Source: DASZZV01 sp035544835 (GTDB taxonomy: Bacteria; Acidobacteriota; Thermoanaerobaculia; Gp7-AA8). Taken from it: a DNA stretch of 25,144 nucleotides. The notes beneath the pieces were generated by a model that saw only the letters and a program-made list of their open reading frames with translations, was not told where the DNA came from and did not search any database. The stretch covers positions 1-25,144 of the forward strand of contig DASZZV010000357.1 in the NCBI GenBank assembly GCA_035544835.1. The letters run 5' to 3'. The position numbers and the translations under genes are program-made. Positions 1-7,518 of this stretch are shown here, piece by piece; positions within the stretch are counted from its first letter, which is position 1; each line of letters begins with the position of its first letter.

Positions 1-150
1 TCGCACAATCGTAAGAGAGCTCCAAGACTCCACACCGCAAGGCCCCCTCCCAGATCCCTCGCTCGACGCTCGGGATGACACCCTGGTTTCTTTCACTCAG
101 ACGCCGCGCTCCGCGGTCAATCGCTCGGGATGACACAGCGCGGCGCGCAC
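1..150. repeat. Family C interspersed repeat (GTCATCC-type), left copies
   Basis: This gene-free stretch follows the end of the helicase gene. It contains two copies of a CTCGGGATGACAC motif (around 69-81 and 124-136). The first is embedded in a longer block at about 39-83 whose reverse complement recurs at about 25061-25106 near the other end of the window. Similar GTCATCC(T/C)GAG ends flank elements at 9972-10114 and 13412-13636. No convincing coding sequence is visible here. I infer an interspersed, non-autonomous palindromic repeat family; its function is unknown. Confidence 0.6.
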
Positions 151-2343
151 TCACCGCGGCCGCTTTTTCGGACCGGGCTTTCCCTTGCCGGCGAATTTTT
201 TCCCTGGTCCTTTGCCGGCTACTGCAGAGAAGAAACCTGTCTTGCCGCGAGGTGATGCACCTGAGCCTTCTTCACGTCGTTTGAACCCACCGGGCCGGGG
301 AGGTGCTTGGTCCCGTGAGTACGATCGAGGACGAGGCGACGACTCTTCGTCCCGCCGCTTGTAAGGAGCGCGTGCCGGCGCAGCTTCTCGGGAAAAGGGA
401 GATTTTGCTCGCGGTGCTGACGATGCCTCGTCGCGTCGCTTGTAAGGAGCCCTGGGGCTTGAAGCCGCTGAATCACGGACGAACGGCGATTTCGGCCGCG
501 GTGCGAAGCCTTCCCTGCGCTGTGGTCGAGGCGGTGCCTCATCGGAACTGGAGGGACGCCGGGCGCTGGCGCGGGGAGCCGCGCTCGAGGACGTCTTCTC
601 CGGCGGTGTGGTTCCGGCGATACGAACGTTGAGCGGGCGCCCTCTGAACTTGGCGTTGGCGACCTTGGTGAGGACCTGATCCTGGTACTTCGCCGGAATC
701 ACGACGATGGTCATGTCGTCGCGAATGTCGATCGGGCCGATGTCACGGCCGGGAACGTCGGCTTCGTTCGCGATGGAGCCGACGATGTCGGCCGGTCGGA
801 TGCCATCGTTTTTTCCCACGGCGATTGAGAGGCGCACCTTTGGCTCGGAGTCGGATTCACGCGGTGGGCGTCGTTCGCGGTCAGCGCCTCCGGCCGCACG
901 GAAGGGCTTCTTGTCGAAAGATCCTCCCTCTCGTCCAGGACGTTCGAAACCGGCTGGCTGGGTACGGCGCGGTCTGTCTTCAATCATCGGCTCGGGACGC
1001 CGTTCCTCGATCTGAGGGATGGCCGAGTCGGCGCCGAGGGGCCGCGAGCTGTTGGCCAGCCGCGCCGCCGCGGCGGCGACTTCAGCCATGTCGAATCCAC
1101 CTTCGTCGACGAGCTGTTCGACGAGCTCGACATACATGTCCAGGTCGCCTTCTTTCAGGTTCTTGCGAATGCTTTCTTTGAAGACCGTGATCCGCCGTTC
1201 CGCCACATCGGCGCGCGTCGGCATCTTCATGGCTTTGATCGGTGCGCCGGTGTAGCGCTCGATTTCACGCATCATCCGCCGCTCGCGCGGGGTCATGAAA
1301 AGCGTTGCGATACCGCTTCTGCCGGCCCGTCCCGTTCTGCCGATGCGATGAACGTAGACCTCGACGTCATGGGGCATGTCGTAGTTGATGACGTGCGAGA
1401 TCTGGTCGACGTCGAGGCCGCGGGCGGCGACGTCGGTGGCCACGACGATCTCCACCTGACCGCTGCGGAGCCGTCGAATGACGCTCTCTCGCAAAGGCTG
1501 GGTCATATCGCCGTGCATCGCTTCAGCAGCAAAGCCGCGACCTTGCAGCCGTTCCGCCAGCTCGGCAGCGCCGTTCTTGGTGCGCCGGAAAATCAGTACT
1601 GCCTCGTGCGTTTCCAGCTCCAGAATCTGCGTCAGTACCTCCAGCTTCTGCCCCTCCGACACATTGAGGAAACGCTGCTCGATTGCCGGCGTGGTCTGCG
1701 GCCGGTGCTCGATCTCGATCCGCTGGGGGTTGCGGAGATGGCGCTGGGCAATGCGCATCACGCCTTCGGGCATCGTGGCTGAAAACAAGGCGATTTGACG
1801 GTCGGCGGGAGCCGCCGACAGGAGCCGCTCAACCTCCTCGATGAAGCCCATCTTCAGCATCTCATCGGCCTCATCGAGAACGATCATCTGCACCTTGCTC
1901 ATGTCGAGAGTTCGCCGATCGAGGTGATCGATGAGCCGGCCGGGCGTTCCGACCACGATGTGAACGCCGCGCTCGAGGTGCTTGAGCTGCAGCCCCATCG
2001 GAGCGCCCCCGTAGACAGGCAGCACACTGACATGCTCCATCCCTCTGGCGTATGAGTGGATGGCCTCGGCTACCTGCATGGCCAGTTCCCGCGTCGGCGC
2101 CATGACCAGCGCCTGCGTCGTCTGCTTCGACGGATCGATCCTGTGCAGCATCGGCAGCGCGAAAGCGGCCGTCTTACCGGTGCCCGTCTGGGCCTGACCA
2201 ATCACGTCCCGGCCGGTCAGCAGAACGGGGATCGTCCGTTCCTGAATTGGTGTCGGCGCCTCGTAGCCGAGTTTCGTCAATGTCTTGACGAGTATCTCCG
2301 GCAGTCCCAGCTCGGCAAAGCTCTTCTCAGTAGTCTCGCTCAT
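151..2343 (-). CDS. deaD: DEAD-box ATP-dependent RNA helicase, DeaD/CsdA type
   Basis: This 730-aa protein is an ATP-dependent RNA helicase likely to act in ribosome assembly, mRNA turnover or cold adaptation. The core runs from residue 8 to about 375. It has the Q motif (F9, Q34), Walker A AQTGTGKT at 51-58, PTREL at 83-87, TPGR at 133-136, DEAD at 157-160, SAT at 188-190, and HRIGRTGR near residue 333. A DbpA-type RNA-binding domain follows at about 505-580. The last 150 residues are a low-complexity Arg/Pro/Ser/Lys tail with a repeated APYKRRDE unit. This architecture matches long DeaD proteins. The ATG at 2343 follows an AAGGA-rich stretch, and a TATGAT -10-like hexamer lies at 2364-2369. 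The gene is monocistronic or leads from yqgE on the same strand. The helicase identity is secure; the exact orthologue is less so. Confidence 0.95.
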   Translation of the reverse strand: MSETTEKSFAELGLPEILVKTLTKLGYEAPTPIQERTIPVLLTGRDVIGQAQTGTGKTAAFALPMLHRIDPSKQTTQALVMAPTRELAMQVAEAIHSYARGMEHVSVLPVYGGAPMGLQLKHLERGVHIVVGTPGRLIDHLDRRTLDMSKVQMIVLDEADEMLKMGFIEEVERLLSAAPADRQIALFSATMPEGVMRIAQRHLRNPQRIEIEHRPQTTPAIEQRFLNVSEGQKLEVLTQILELETHEAVLIFRRTKNGAAELAERLQGRGFAAEAMHGDMTQPLRESVIRRLRSGQVEIVVATDVAARGLDVDQISHVINYDMPHDVEVYVHRIGRTGRAGRSGIATLFMTPRERRMMREIERYTGAPIKAMKMPTRADVAERRITVFKESIRKNLKEGDLDMYVELVEQLVDEGGFDMAEVAAAAARLANSSRPLGADSAIPQIEERRPEPMIEDRPRRTQPAGFERPGREGGSFDKKPFRAAGGADRERRPPRESDSEPKVRLSIAVGKNDGIRPADIVGSIANEADVPGRDIGPIDIRDDMTIVVIPAKYQDQVLTKVANAKFRGRPLNVRIAGTTPPEKTSSSAAPRASARRPSSSDEAPPRPQRREGFAPRPKSPFVRDSAASSPRAPYKRRDEASSAPRAKSPFSREAAPARAPYKRRDEESSPRPRSYSRDQAPPRPGGFKRREEGSGASPRGKTGFFSAVAGKGPGKKFAGKGKPGPKKRPR

Positions 2344-2363
2344 GGTGCTTCCTTCCGGCGTGG

Positions 2364-2369
2364 ATCATA
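2364..2369 (-). promoter_or_regulatory. Possible -10 hexamer for the helicase gene
   Basis: On the minus strand TATGAT lies about 20 nt upstream of the helicase ATG. A purine-rich ribosome-binding stretch (GGAAGGAAG) lies between them. I see no good -35 hexamer at the expected spacing, so this is a weak call. Confidence 0.3.
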
Positions 2370-2394
2370 CAGCGGGATGTTTCGCAGGGGCGCT

Positions 2395-2527
2395 AATCGG
2401 AGTGGCGGCATCTCTGCCGCCTGGCCCGGCGCCGTCCCGCGGCGCCGTTCTCATGGAAGCGATCAGAAACCAGGGCGGCGGCGCGGGACGCCGCCGAGCC
2501 AGGCGACAGGATGTCGCCACTCCGATT
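2395..2527. repeat. Family B palindromic repeat, copy 1
   Basis: This 133-nt element has perfect 13-nt terminal inverted repeats, AATCGGAGTGGCG at 2395-2407 and its complement at 2515-2527. Inside is a second inverted pair built on GCCTGGC(C/T)CGGCG and GCGGGACGCCG-type blocks. The same arrangement recurs at 14954-15087. It fills the gap between yqgE and the helicase gene and ends 2 nt before the yqgE stop codon. It encodes no protein I can support. It looks like a MITE or REP-like mobile palindrome. Confidence 0.75.
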
Positions 2528-2529
2528 CT

Positions 2530-3105
2530 TCAATTCCCCCTTGAGTCGTCGGGCACTGTCCACGAAGGCAGCGCTTCGGGACGGACCCCGATCGAGCTGA
2601 GGGCACGGTTCCAGACCGCGGCGGGATCCGCGGCGAAGACGAGACCGGCGTCGAATGGTGCGAGCAGCCAGTCGTTGCGGGTGAGCTCCCCTTCGAGCTG
2701 GCCTGCCGACCAGCCAGCGTAGCCGACCAACAGTCTGAATTGAGAGGGCGGTTGGGAGGCCAGCGCCTTCAGCGTGTCGGAGTCGTTGGCAAACTGCAGC
2801 CCCGGAGCAACCTCACGAGCGTCGGGAAGATCAATAGGGTCGGGCCGGGAGAAGAGGGTGATCCCCGCTTCCGGTTGCACCGGGCCTCCGAAGTGGATCA
2901 GCTCGTTGGACCCTCCATTCCAGCTGATTCCTAACTCGTCGAGCACCCCATCGACCTTCAACTCGAGAGGGCGGTTGATGATGACCCCAAAGCTACCCTC
3001 GGATGAGTGCTCGAGAAGGAGAACGACGCTCCGATGGAAGTAGGGATCGACGACCTGATGCATCGCGATCAGAAGTACGGGAGCTTCAAGGCTATCGATG
3101 AACAT
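2530..3105 (-). CDS. yqgE: YqgE/AlgH family protein
   Basis: This 191-aa protein has the usual size of the YqgE/AlgH family (about 185 aa). Family landmarks are visible: HRSVVLLLEHSSEGSFGVII near residues 24-43 followed by NRPL, HFGGPV near 91-96, and GYAGWSAGQLEGEL near 128-141 with a downstream Trp. No signal peptide or membrane segment is present, so it is cytoplasmic. The biochemical function of the family is not settled; AlgH was named for an effect on alginate regulation in Pseudomonas. The gene lies upstream of the helicase on the same strand, but a 133-nt repeat and a possible promoter separate them, so co-transcription is uncertain. A small palindrome (CTTCT/AGAAG, 3113-3126) lies immediately upstream of its ATG. 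Confidence 0.9.
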   Translation of the reverse strand: MFIDSLEAPVLLIAMHQVVDPYFHRSVVLLLEHSSEGSFGVIINRPLELKVDGVLDELGISWNGGSNELIHFGGPVQPEAGITLFSRPDPIDLPDAREVAPGLQFANDSDTLKALASQPPSQFRLLVGYAGWSAGQLEGELTRNDWLLAPFDAGLVFAADPAAVWNRALSSIGVRPEALPSWTVPDDSRGN

Positions 3106-3408
3106 GTATGGACTTCTAATCAGAAGCCGTTCCGCCTCATTCCTCTGATTTCATCGAGCTACGTGGATTGAAGTCGCCGCCGCAAGGAAGGCGACGCGAA
3201 AGACAACTTAAGAGCAGGGCGTTGCACGAGACATGACCTTGAGCTCTCGGGCGATCGATGGACGAAAGTGAACCTGTTCATTGTAACCGGAGGTTCGAAC
3301 GCCTATTCCGGATAAAACTCTCGTTTTCCCGACTGCCACAAAAAGCTAGAACTCTACGGTGTCCGGAAAGTTGGAACGTTCCTTCACGGGATGCTGTTAT
3401 GACACGCA
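3106..3408. promoter_or_regulatory. Divergent intergenic region between yqgE and the metallophosphoesterase gene
   Basis: This 303-nt gap separates two divergently transcribed genes and should carry promoters for both. Visible features are the short palindrome CTTCTAATCAGAAG at 3113-3126, a small hairpin with GTCGCC/GGCGAC arms near 3171-3193, a TTGTAA hexamer at 3281-3286, and a 10-nt palindrome GGAACGTTCC near 3373-3382. No -35/-10 pair is good enough to assign a start site. I see no small gene in it. Confidence 0.4.
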
Positions 3409-4584
3409 ATGTCAAGAACTCGAGCTCTTCTTCGTGACGCTTCCGCTTTCAACCGACTTCTTCTTCCGCTGGCCTGGATCCTGATTCATTTTTACGCCGC
3501 CCGGCCGCTGCTGACTGCCCTTCGCATGGAGGGGTTGCCACTCGGGCTCGGCCTCTTGGTCGTGTTCGCGTTGTCGGCACTTTCCTTCCTGCCCTTTCAG
3601 GCAGGAAGGGCCACGTCACTCCGTGTGCGAAGTGCTCTGCACTGGATTGGCTACATCAGCGTGAGTCTGGTGGCGACGCTGCTGGTTCTGGTCATGACTG
3701 CGGACGTTTTCCGCTCGCTGTACTGGGCGATCCGAGGGATGACATTTCTCGCTTCCGGTCTGAGCCTGCCTGTTCTCCATTCGACGTCGTTCTCTCCGGA
3801 ATTGCTGGCCCTGGCGATCGCCATGGCCGCCGTCGGTCTCGTCCAGGCAAGGCGACCTCGCGTCCGGCGCGTGGCGATTCCGATCGAGAATCTTCCCTCT
3901 GCGCTCGATGGCTTCAGAATCGTGCAGTTGTCGGATGTTCACGTCGGTCCCGGGATCGGTGCATCCTTTGTTCGCTCGATCGTCCGTCGCACCAACAAGC
4001 TGCGTCCCGACCTGGTTGCCATCACCGGGGACCTCGTCGACGGCTACGCCGCGGAGCTCAGTGAGGCTGTGCAGCCTCTGGCCGGACTCAGCTCGGCGGA
4101 GGGTGTCTATTACGTAACGGGGAATCACGAGTACTACTGGCGAGCCAGCGAGTGGCTTCCTGAGATTGCCGCCCTGGGGATCATTTTTCTCAAAAATGAT
4201 CACCGGGTCATCGAGCGAGGCGATGCCCGATTGACCGTTGGTGGTGTGACCGATCCGGCGGGACGCGATTCACATAAACCCGATCTGTCGCGAGCGTTTG
4301 CCGGAGCGCCACCCGATGGGGTGCGTATTCTTCTCGCGCATCGACCGCAGGCTGCGCAGGCCGCCAGTCAGATGGGCGTTCATCTGACCCTGTCGGGCCA
4401 TACCCACGGTGGTCAGTTCTTCCCCTTCAATCTACTCATTCGTTTCTTTCAGCCGATCGTCGCTGGACTTCATGCCATCGGCTCCACCTGGCTGTACGTT
4501 AATCGGGGAACCGGTTACTGGGGACCTCCCTCCCGGCTCGGAGTCGGCGGCGAGATCACGTTGCTGGAACTGCGTTCGGCCTGA
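3409..4584 (+). CDS. Membrane-anchored metallophosphoesterase (YkuE/YaeI-like)
   Basis: This 391-aa protein combines a membrane N-terminal half with a calcineurin-like metallophosphoesterase domain. Four or five hydrophobic segments are visible at roughly 17-37, 43-63, 77-100, 105-122 and 130-147. The catalytic domain (about 165-390) carries every metal-binding block: LSDVH (D176, H178), TGDLVD (D208), TGNHE (N239, H240), AHRP, and SGHTHGGQ near 330-337. Related YkuE and YaeI proteins act on phosphate esters, UDP-diacylglucosamine or phospholipid-like substrates at the membrane. The substrate here cannot be read from sequence. The start has no clear Shine-Dalgarno. The gene ends next to a family A palindrome that separates it from a convergent kinase-like gene. 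Confidence 0.9.
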   Translation: MSRTRALLRDASAFNRLLLPLAWILIHFYAARPLLTALRMEGLPLGLGLLVVFALSALSFLPFQAGRATSLRVRSALHWIGYISVSLVATLLVLVMTADVFRSLYWAIRGMTFLASGLSLPVLHSTSFSPELLALAIAMAAVGLVQARRPRVRRVAIPIENLPSALDGFRIVQLSDVHVGPGIGASFVRSIVRRTNKLRPDLVAITGDLVDGYAAELSEAVQPLAGLSSAEGVYYVTGNHEYYWRASEWLPEIAALGIIFLKNDHRVIERGDARLTVGGVTDPAGRDSHKPDLSRAFAGAPPDGVRILLAHRPQAAQAASQMGVHLTLSGHTHGGQFFPFNLLIRFFQPIVAGLHAIGSTWLYVNRGTGYWGPPSRLGVGGEITLLELRSA

Positions 4585-4622
4585 TCTGATTGAGTCGTTG
4601 CTGGTTGCTCGTGGGCTTCTTC

Positions 4623-4745
4623 TTGTGTGGCACAGGCACTCTTGCCTGTGTGTCGGCCGTCGAGGCCGACTTCTCTGTAGATCATTCACAGGAACGCCAC
4701 GGCTCGACGCCGTGGCCCACAGGCAAGAGTGCCTGTGCCACACAA
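4623..4745. repeat. Family A palindromic repeat, copy 1
   Basis: This element has perfect 28-bp terminal inverted repeats (4623-4650 and 4718-4745) beginning TTGTGTGGCACAGGCACTC. Each arm also contains a smaller palindrome (CAGGCACTCTTGCCTG). A GC-rich centre holds GGCCGTCGAGGCC and CGGCTCGACGCCG blocks. It lies between the convergent metallophosphoesterase and kinase-like genes and could serve as a bidirectional terminator. Copy 3 (20333-20455) is near-identical and in the same orientation; copy 2 (13452-13574) is inverted. Confidence 0.85.
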
Positions 4746-4787
4746 AAAGAAAATCGTTACGTTTTTCGTAACGAGCAACGACTCCCG

Positions 4788-6035
4788 TCAACGCGCGATC
4801 GGAATCGTTACGCGAACGGTTTCGCGACCTTGCTCGCTGATGCAGGTCACGTCGCCCCCGAAGACTCTGGCGCGGGCTCGCGCCACGGCGAGTTTGAAGT
4901 CGATCTCCTGCTGTTGAAATCGGCGTTCCTCGGCGTTGCGCCCTCCTTCGCCGAAGAGACCGGACAGAGCTCGCACGCGGGTTGCCAGACGATCGTCGGC
5001 GACTCGGATCACCAGCCGGGGCGTGCCTTCGGCGTCCTCGCTTCGCGCCGAGGCTACAGTCTCTTCCTCGTTCTTTAGAGAGACGCCGTGGAAAATAGTG
5101 CTGAGAATATCGAGAAGCGCCTCTTCGTCGGCTACGAGCTCGCCGATCAGAGTCGGCGCGTGACAGCGCACTCTGGACCCGATAGAGGCGCGGAGAAGGA
5201 GCGCATCGCAGTCGAAACGGGACACCTTTTGCCCGGTGCCCTCGGTTTCTGTTCGCGCCAGATCGATCAGAGAGGTGAGCTTTTCCTCGAGTGCCCGACC
5301 GCCTTCGGCCGCGCTCTCCGCCAGACGGCGTAAGTGCGGGTCCTGGATACGATCCATTAACAGGTCGGTGAAGCCGATGATATGGGTCAGGGGCGTCCGC
5401 AATTCGTGACTGATGTGCATCAGAAACATCGTCTTCGATCGGTTGGCGTGCTCGGCCACCGCCTTCGCCGAGAGGAGCTCCCTCTCGTAGAGCTCTCTGG
5501 TCTGCACTTCGCGCTCGAGCGCCGCGACAGCGCCCGCAAGTGTCGCCGTCCGTCGCTGCACCTCGTGCTCGAGCGCCTCATTGAGCCTCGCCAGTTCGCT
5601 CTGAGCTCGACGACGCTCTGTGATGTCCTGGAAGATCGCGACTGCGAACACGACTTCCGAGCTTTCGTTCAGGATCGGGGTCGCTGTGACTTCGAGCGCG
5701 ATTCGGTGACCGTCGCGATCGATTTCCATATCGTCGATCGTTGCTCGTTCTCCCTGCAGAGCACGGACGATGGGCATCCGGTTCTGTGGATATTCGTCAT
5801 CGGACCCAGACACGTACGTGGCGAACCGCTGCCCGATGTTATCGGCACGATCTCCGTCATGGATGTCACGCCCTAAGAGCTCCTGTGCTTTCGAGTTAGC
5901 GTAGACAGCGTCGCCTCGGGCGTTCAGGATGAAGACGCCGACTGGCAAGGTCTCCACCAGGCCGGCAAGTTGTGCCTGGCCAACCTCGACCGCAGAACCG
6001 GTGAGTTGAGAGGACATGGAGCTGACTTGTGTCAT
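4788..6035 (-). CDS. PAS-domain histidine-kinase-like protein with degenerate ATPase domain
   Basis: This 415-aa protein lacks a signal peptide or membrane helices and is presumably cytoplasmic. A PAS sensor domain spans about 25-140 (ending in the FQDITERRRAQ linker). A predicted coiled coil covers 141-200, and a HisKA dimerisation domain about 200-265 has an intact phospho-acceptor motif HISHELRTPL (His210). The C-terminal 270-415 should be the HATPase_c domain, but I cannot find an N box with paired Asn, a DxGxG G1 box or a GxGLGL G2 box. Remnants such as LFGEG and EIDFKLAVARARARVFGGDV occupy their places. It may therefore be unable to bind ATP, acting as a pseudokinase or a phosphotransfer/scaffold protein. 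No response regulator lies next to it. AGGAG precedes the ATG by 4 nt, supporting the start. Confidence 0.85.
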   Translation of the reverse strand: MTQVSSMSSQLTGSAVEVGQAQLAGLVETLPVGVFILNARGDAVYANSKAQELLGRDIHDGDRADNIGQRFATYVSGSDDEYPQNRMPIVRALQGERATIDDMEIDRDGHRIALEVTATPILNESSEVVFAVAIFQDITERRRAQSELARLNEALEHEVQRRTATLAGAVAALEREVQTRELYERELLSAKAVAEHANRSKTMFLMHISHELRTPLTHIIGFTDLLMDRIQDPHLRRLAESAAEGGRALEEKLTSLIDLARTETEGTGQKVSRFDCDALLLRASIGSRVRCHAPTLIGELVADEEALLDILSTIFHGVSLKNEEETVASARSEDAEGTPRLVIRVADDRLATRVRALSGLFGEGGRNAEERRFQQQEIDFKLAVARARARVFGGDVTCISEQGRETVRVTIPIAR

Positions 6036-6468
6036 GGTACTCCTAATGGGCGACGATCGTTATTTTTGGTGAAACTCCGCGACCCCTCCGGGGTCGATTC
6101 TCATGCTTCGAATGGTACCGGTGGTCGCTCGCAAGCGCTCGCACCACCGCCGGCTACCCTACGAGCCGCCTCCAGTGGCTAAGGAACGCCGAAGGCGTTC
6201 AGGGGCGTGCAGAGAGCGCCGACAATCCTCGGCTGCTTTTGCGAAGGGTTCGGCGTGCTCTGCGCGCCCCACTCAGGACTTCGTCCTGGGCTATTGTCAA
6301 ACGCCCCTCCGGGGGCTAAACGGCTCAGACTGCAGGTTTCTGTTTCTCATGAACGAGCGTTCCCCGATTCGGTTAGAATCCGACTCCGCCGCACGGAACG
6401 AACGGACTCAGGCGTTGGCCGGGCATCGCAAAAAGGTCGGGCCGGGCGTACACCGTGCATCATCGCGG
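6036..6468. repeat. Hairpin-rich intergenic mosaic
   Basis: This stretch of more than 400 nt between the kinase-like gene and the dehydrogenase operon shows no convincing coding signal. It is a string of short perfect hairpins: CGACCCCTCCGGGGTCG (6080-6096), a GGTGGT/ACCACC pair around 6120-6150, AACGCCGAAGGCGTT (6185-6199), CAGGACTTCGTCCTG (6274-6288), and a CGCCCCTCCGGGGG block near 6301-6315. An open frame runs through it into the E1-alpha gene, but its translation is compositionally odd and I treat it as non-coding. A promoter for the downstream operon should lie at the 3' end; a TAGAAT hexamer at 6374-6379 is the only weak candidate. Confidence 0.55.
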
Positions 6469-6483
6469 ATGAAGAAAAACCAG

Positions 6484-7518
6484 ATGGCTCGAAAAAAAGA
6501 GGAATCGACGACTGTGACGGTGGAAGCGGAAGCCTGCGCCCCCGAGTGGGTGGAGATTCTGCGGAAGATGATCTTCATCCGCAGATTCGAAGAGGCGACC
6601 GAGCAGCAGTTTCGTAGAGGAAAAATCGGCGGGTACCTGCACGTCTACAGCGGACAGGAGGGGATCGCCGCCGGCATCCTGACTGCCACACGAAAAGACG
6701 ACATCGTCTTCGCCGGCTATCGCGATCATGCCCACGCACTCCTGCTTGGCAGCGACCCCGGCGCGGTGATGGCTGAGCTGTTCGGCAAGCGGACGGGCGT
6801 TTCAAAAGGCAAGGGCGGTTCGATGCATCTGTTCGACGTCGAGCACGGCTTTTACGGTGGCTACGGAATCGTGGGCGGGCATCTGACGCTCGCTGCCGGC
6901 GCTGCGTTCGCGCTTCGGTATCAGGGAACGGAACGAATTGCAGTCTGCTATTTCGGCGACGGAGCGATGAATATCGGATCCTTCCACGAAGCACTGAACA
7001 TGGCCGGACTGTGGGGCAAGCAGGGGATGTGCCCCGCTCTCTTCGTCATCGAGAACAACGGTTATGCCATGGGAACCTCCATCGAGCGTCACTCGGCGGT
7101 GACCGATCTGGCGTCGAGGATGAACGCCTACGCCATCCCTAATGAGAAGGTAGACGGTCAGGACATCTTCGCCATGCGTGGAGCAGCCGACCGCATCATC
7201 CGGCAGATTCGCGAGACCGGGCGGCCCTACTGCATCGAAGCTATGACCTATCGCTTTTCCGGTCACGGCGCGGCGGACATTCTTCAGCCCTACCGCACTA
7301 AGGACGAGGTCGAGAAGCATAAGCTCCGCGACCCGATCAACATCTTCAAGACCCGCCTGAAAGAGGTGTGTGGTGTTACCGACGCCGACATCGAAGAAAT
7401 GGAGGCCCGGACAGCGGAGGAAGTCGCGCGCGCCGTGCAGTTCGCGGAAGAGAGTCCGCAGCCGGAGAGCCATGAGCTCTTCGAGCACGTCGAGAGTGAC
7501 GGAGGCCAACTTGGCTGA
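6484..7518 (+). CDS. pdhA: 2-oxoacid (pyruvate) dehydrogenase E1 component, alpha subunit
   Basis: This 344-aa protein is the alpha subunit of the thiamine-diphosphate-dependent E1 enzyme that decarboxylates a 2-oxoacid, most likely pyruvate, in the cytoplasmic dehydrogenase complex. The thiamine diphosphate motif starts at GDG (158-160) and ends with IENN (189-192). Other family blocks are GGYLHVYSGQEG (49-60), FAGYRDHAHAL (77-87), KGKGGSMHLF (108-117) and the RFSGHGAAD loop. In the usual pyruvate enzymes that loop reads RYRGHS-like, so it is a mild deviation. I chose the ATG at 6484 because the protein then has family length. An ATG 15 nt upstream (6469) is equally possible, and neither has a strong Shine-Dalgarno. 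The gene overlaps the beta subunit by 8 nt. A branched-chain or acetoin substrate cannot be excluded. Confidence 0.9.
   Translation: MARKKEESTTVTVEAEACAPEWVEILRKMIFIRRFEEATEQQFRRGKIGGYLHVYSGQEGIAAGILTATRKDDIVFAGYRDHAHALLLGSDPGAVMAELFGKRTGVSKGKGGSMHLFDVEHGFYGGYGIVGGHLTLAAGAAFALRYQGTERIAVCYFGDGAMNIGSFHEALNMAGLWGKQGMCPALFVIENNGYAMGTSIERHSAVTDLASRMNAYAIPNEKVDGQDIFAMRGAADRIIRQIRETGRPYCIEAMTYRFSGHGAADILQPYRTKDEVEKHKLRDPINIFKTRLKEVCGVTDADIEEMEARTAEEVARAVQFAEESPQPESHELFEHVESDGGQLG
7501..7513 (+). promoter_or_regulatory. Ribosome-binding site and TTG start of E1-beta inside the E1-alpha end
   Basis: GGAGG (7501-7505) lies 5 nt before TTG (7511-7513), inside the last codons of the E1-alpha gene. The protein from this TTG begins directly at the conserved E1-beta start (AEKTYRDAI). 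The alternative ATG at 7472 lacks such a site and adds a Ser/Thr-rich extension. The site decides the start and implies translational coupling. Confidence 0.75.

Noticed and set aside
1348..2055. Long open frames on the plus strand opposite the helicase gene
   Set aside because: These are antisense shadows produced by GC-rich codon bias; the minus strand encodes a complete helicase.
4590..4791. Short proteins with WHRHSCL-type peptides in both strands at the family A repeats (also near 13414-13674 and 20308-20632)
   Set aside because: They are translations of the palindromic arms in several frames, have no ribosome-binding support, and repeat at every copy of the element.
6103..6483. N-terminal extension of about 127 residues to E1-alpha
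   Set aside because: It runs through the hairpin mosaic, is compositionally unlike an E1 protein, and the family start is at about 6484.
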